In this document: piece after piece, positions 6,613 to 7,031 of the stretch
Numbering within the stretch: the first letter of the stretch is position 1
Layout: every line of letters begins with the position of its first letter
Assembly (NCBI GenBank): GCA_002317435.1
Contig: DCIQ01000119.1
Span: forward strand, 1 to 7,031
Length of the DNA: 7,031 nucleotides
From: Bacteroidales bacterium UBA1722
GTDB taxonomy: Bacteria > Bacteroidota > Bacteroidia > Bacteroidales > UBA932
Reading direction: 5' to 3'
Program-made: the position numbers and the translations under genes
Notes under the pieces: model-generated
What the model was told of the DNA's origin: nothing
The model's database searches: none
Seen by the model: only the letters and a program-made list of their open reading frames with translations

Positions 6613-7031
6613 CTATTTGTTCTTTTCCAGATATGTCAGGAGAGCCTGTGCGATGGAAGGACACTCGGGTGTGGGAGCCTCTATCTCTATCTTCAGTCCC
6701 GCAGCCTTCGCAGCCTTCGCAGTGGCAGGACCGAAAGTGGCTACAAGCAAATCCTTCTGCTCGAAACCGGGGAACTGCTCGAAAAGGGATTTGACATCCG
6801 AAGGACTGTAGAAGACCATCATCTGATATTTATTCAGTTCGACAGCAGAAAGGTCACAGTTATTCGTACGGCAGAACACGCCCGTATCGAAACTCAGTTT
6901 CGCCTTGGAAAAGGGCTTCGTGAGCTCGGGTCTGGCGGCATCGGTAACCGTCAGCAGGAACTTTTCATCCTTATGTTTGGTCCCGATGGTCTCGATTATG
7001 GAATCTGTGGTACCGTGACAGGGAAATATCT
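6613..7031 (-). CDS. hemD: Uroporphyrinogen-III synthase, 3' part (5' end outside window)
   Basis: HemD closes and rearranges hydroxymethylbilane to uroporphyrinogen III, the common precursor of heme, siroheme and corrinoids, in the cytoplasm. The reading frame is open from the stop at 6613 to the window edge and gives 138 residues, somewhat more than half of a typical 250-residue protein. The GTG at 6879 is internal: the sequence before it (IFPCHGTTDSIIETIGTKH, then KDEKFLLTVTD) continues the same fold. Diagnostic features are the conserved second-domain strand MMVFYSPSDVKSLFEQFP and the loop VATFGPATAKAAKAAGLKIE. The C-terminal segment APTPECPSIAQALLTYL follows, where family members have an APTxxxPSM-like motif before the last helix. 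HemD proteins diverge strongly, but the pattern and the position upstream of rnpA-yidD agree with Bacteroidales. The promoter of the whole unit should lie upstream of this gene, beyond the window. Confidence 0.9.
   Translation of the reverse strand, partial: IFPCHGTTDSIIETIGTKHKDEKFLLTVTDAARPELTKPFSKAKLSFDTGVFCRTNNCDLSAVELNKYQMMVFYSPSDVKSLFEQFPGFEQKDLLVATFGPATAKAAKAAGLKIEIEAPTPECPSIAQALLTYLEKNK

Noticed and set aside
6701..6722. Tandem 9-base repeat (GCAGCCTTC twice, plus a partial copy)
   Set aside because: It encodes the Ala-Lys-Ala-Ala-Lys-Ala stretch of HemD at a place where homologues have a similar alanine-rich helix of equal length, so it is ordinary coding sequence rather than a repeat element.
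6613..6879. A complete 88-residue gene starting at GTG 6879
   Set aside because: The frame stays open to the window edge, and the upstream residues continue the HemD fold, so the GTG is an internal valine codon.

Overview
The window looks like ordinary chromosome of a Bacteroidota bacterium, most likely order Bacteroidales. The evidence is a hemD-like / rnpA / yidD cluster of the kind known in Bacteroides relatives, a signal peptide ending in Ala-Gln, start codons without clear Shine-Dalgarno sequences, a thioredoxin-like domain of the DUF5106-associated type and a large outer-membrane barrel protein. Base composition is roughly balanced and looks uniform. I see no mobile element, CRISPR array, tRNA or rRNA. 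The genus cannot be told from the sequence.

Layout: two converging transcription units fill the window almost completely. On the + strand (1-3442) lie a thioredoxin-fold protein, probably cut at its 5' end by the window edge, and, 7 bases later, a 1001-residue exported protein. The latter combines an N-terminal HExxH zinc-protease-like domain, a beta-propeller-like middle and a C-terminal beta-barrel. On the - strand, read from 7031 down to 3450, lie the 3' part of a uroporphyrinogen-III synthase gene (hemD), a two-domain lipocalin-like lipoprotein, rnpA (RNase P protein), yidD and uvrC. Spacings in this unit are 1 base, 15 bases (21 to the preferred rnpA ATG), a 50-base overlap and 8 bases, so it reads as one tightly packed operon whose promoter lies outside the window. 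The two units converge with only 7 bases between their stop codons, and no obvious intrinsic terminator is present. No stretch over 300 bases lacks a gene.

Function: the - strand unit joins housekeeping genes for heme/tetrapyrrole synthesis, tRNA 5' processing, membrane-protein insertion and nucleotide excision repair, plus one uncharacterised lipoprotein. The + strand pair are both likely envelope proteins. The points most worth a second look are the protease/propeller/barrel protein, the lipoprotein with a duplicated domain placed between hemD and rnpA, and an RnpA that lacks most of its usual N-terminal helix. I do not see a convincing new defence or mobile system.
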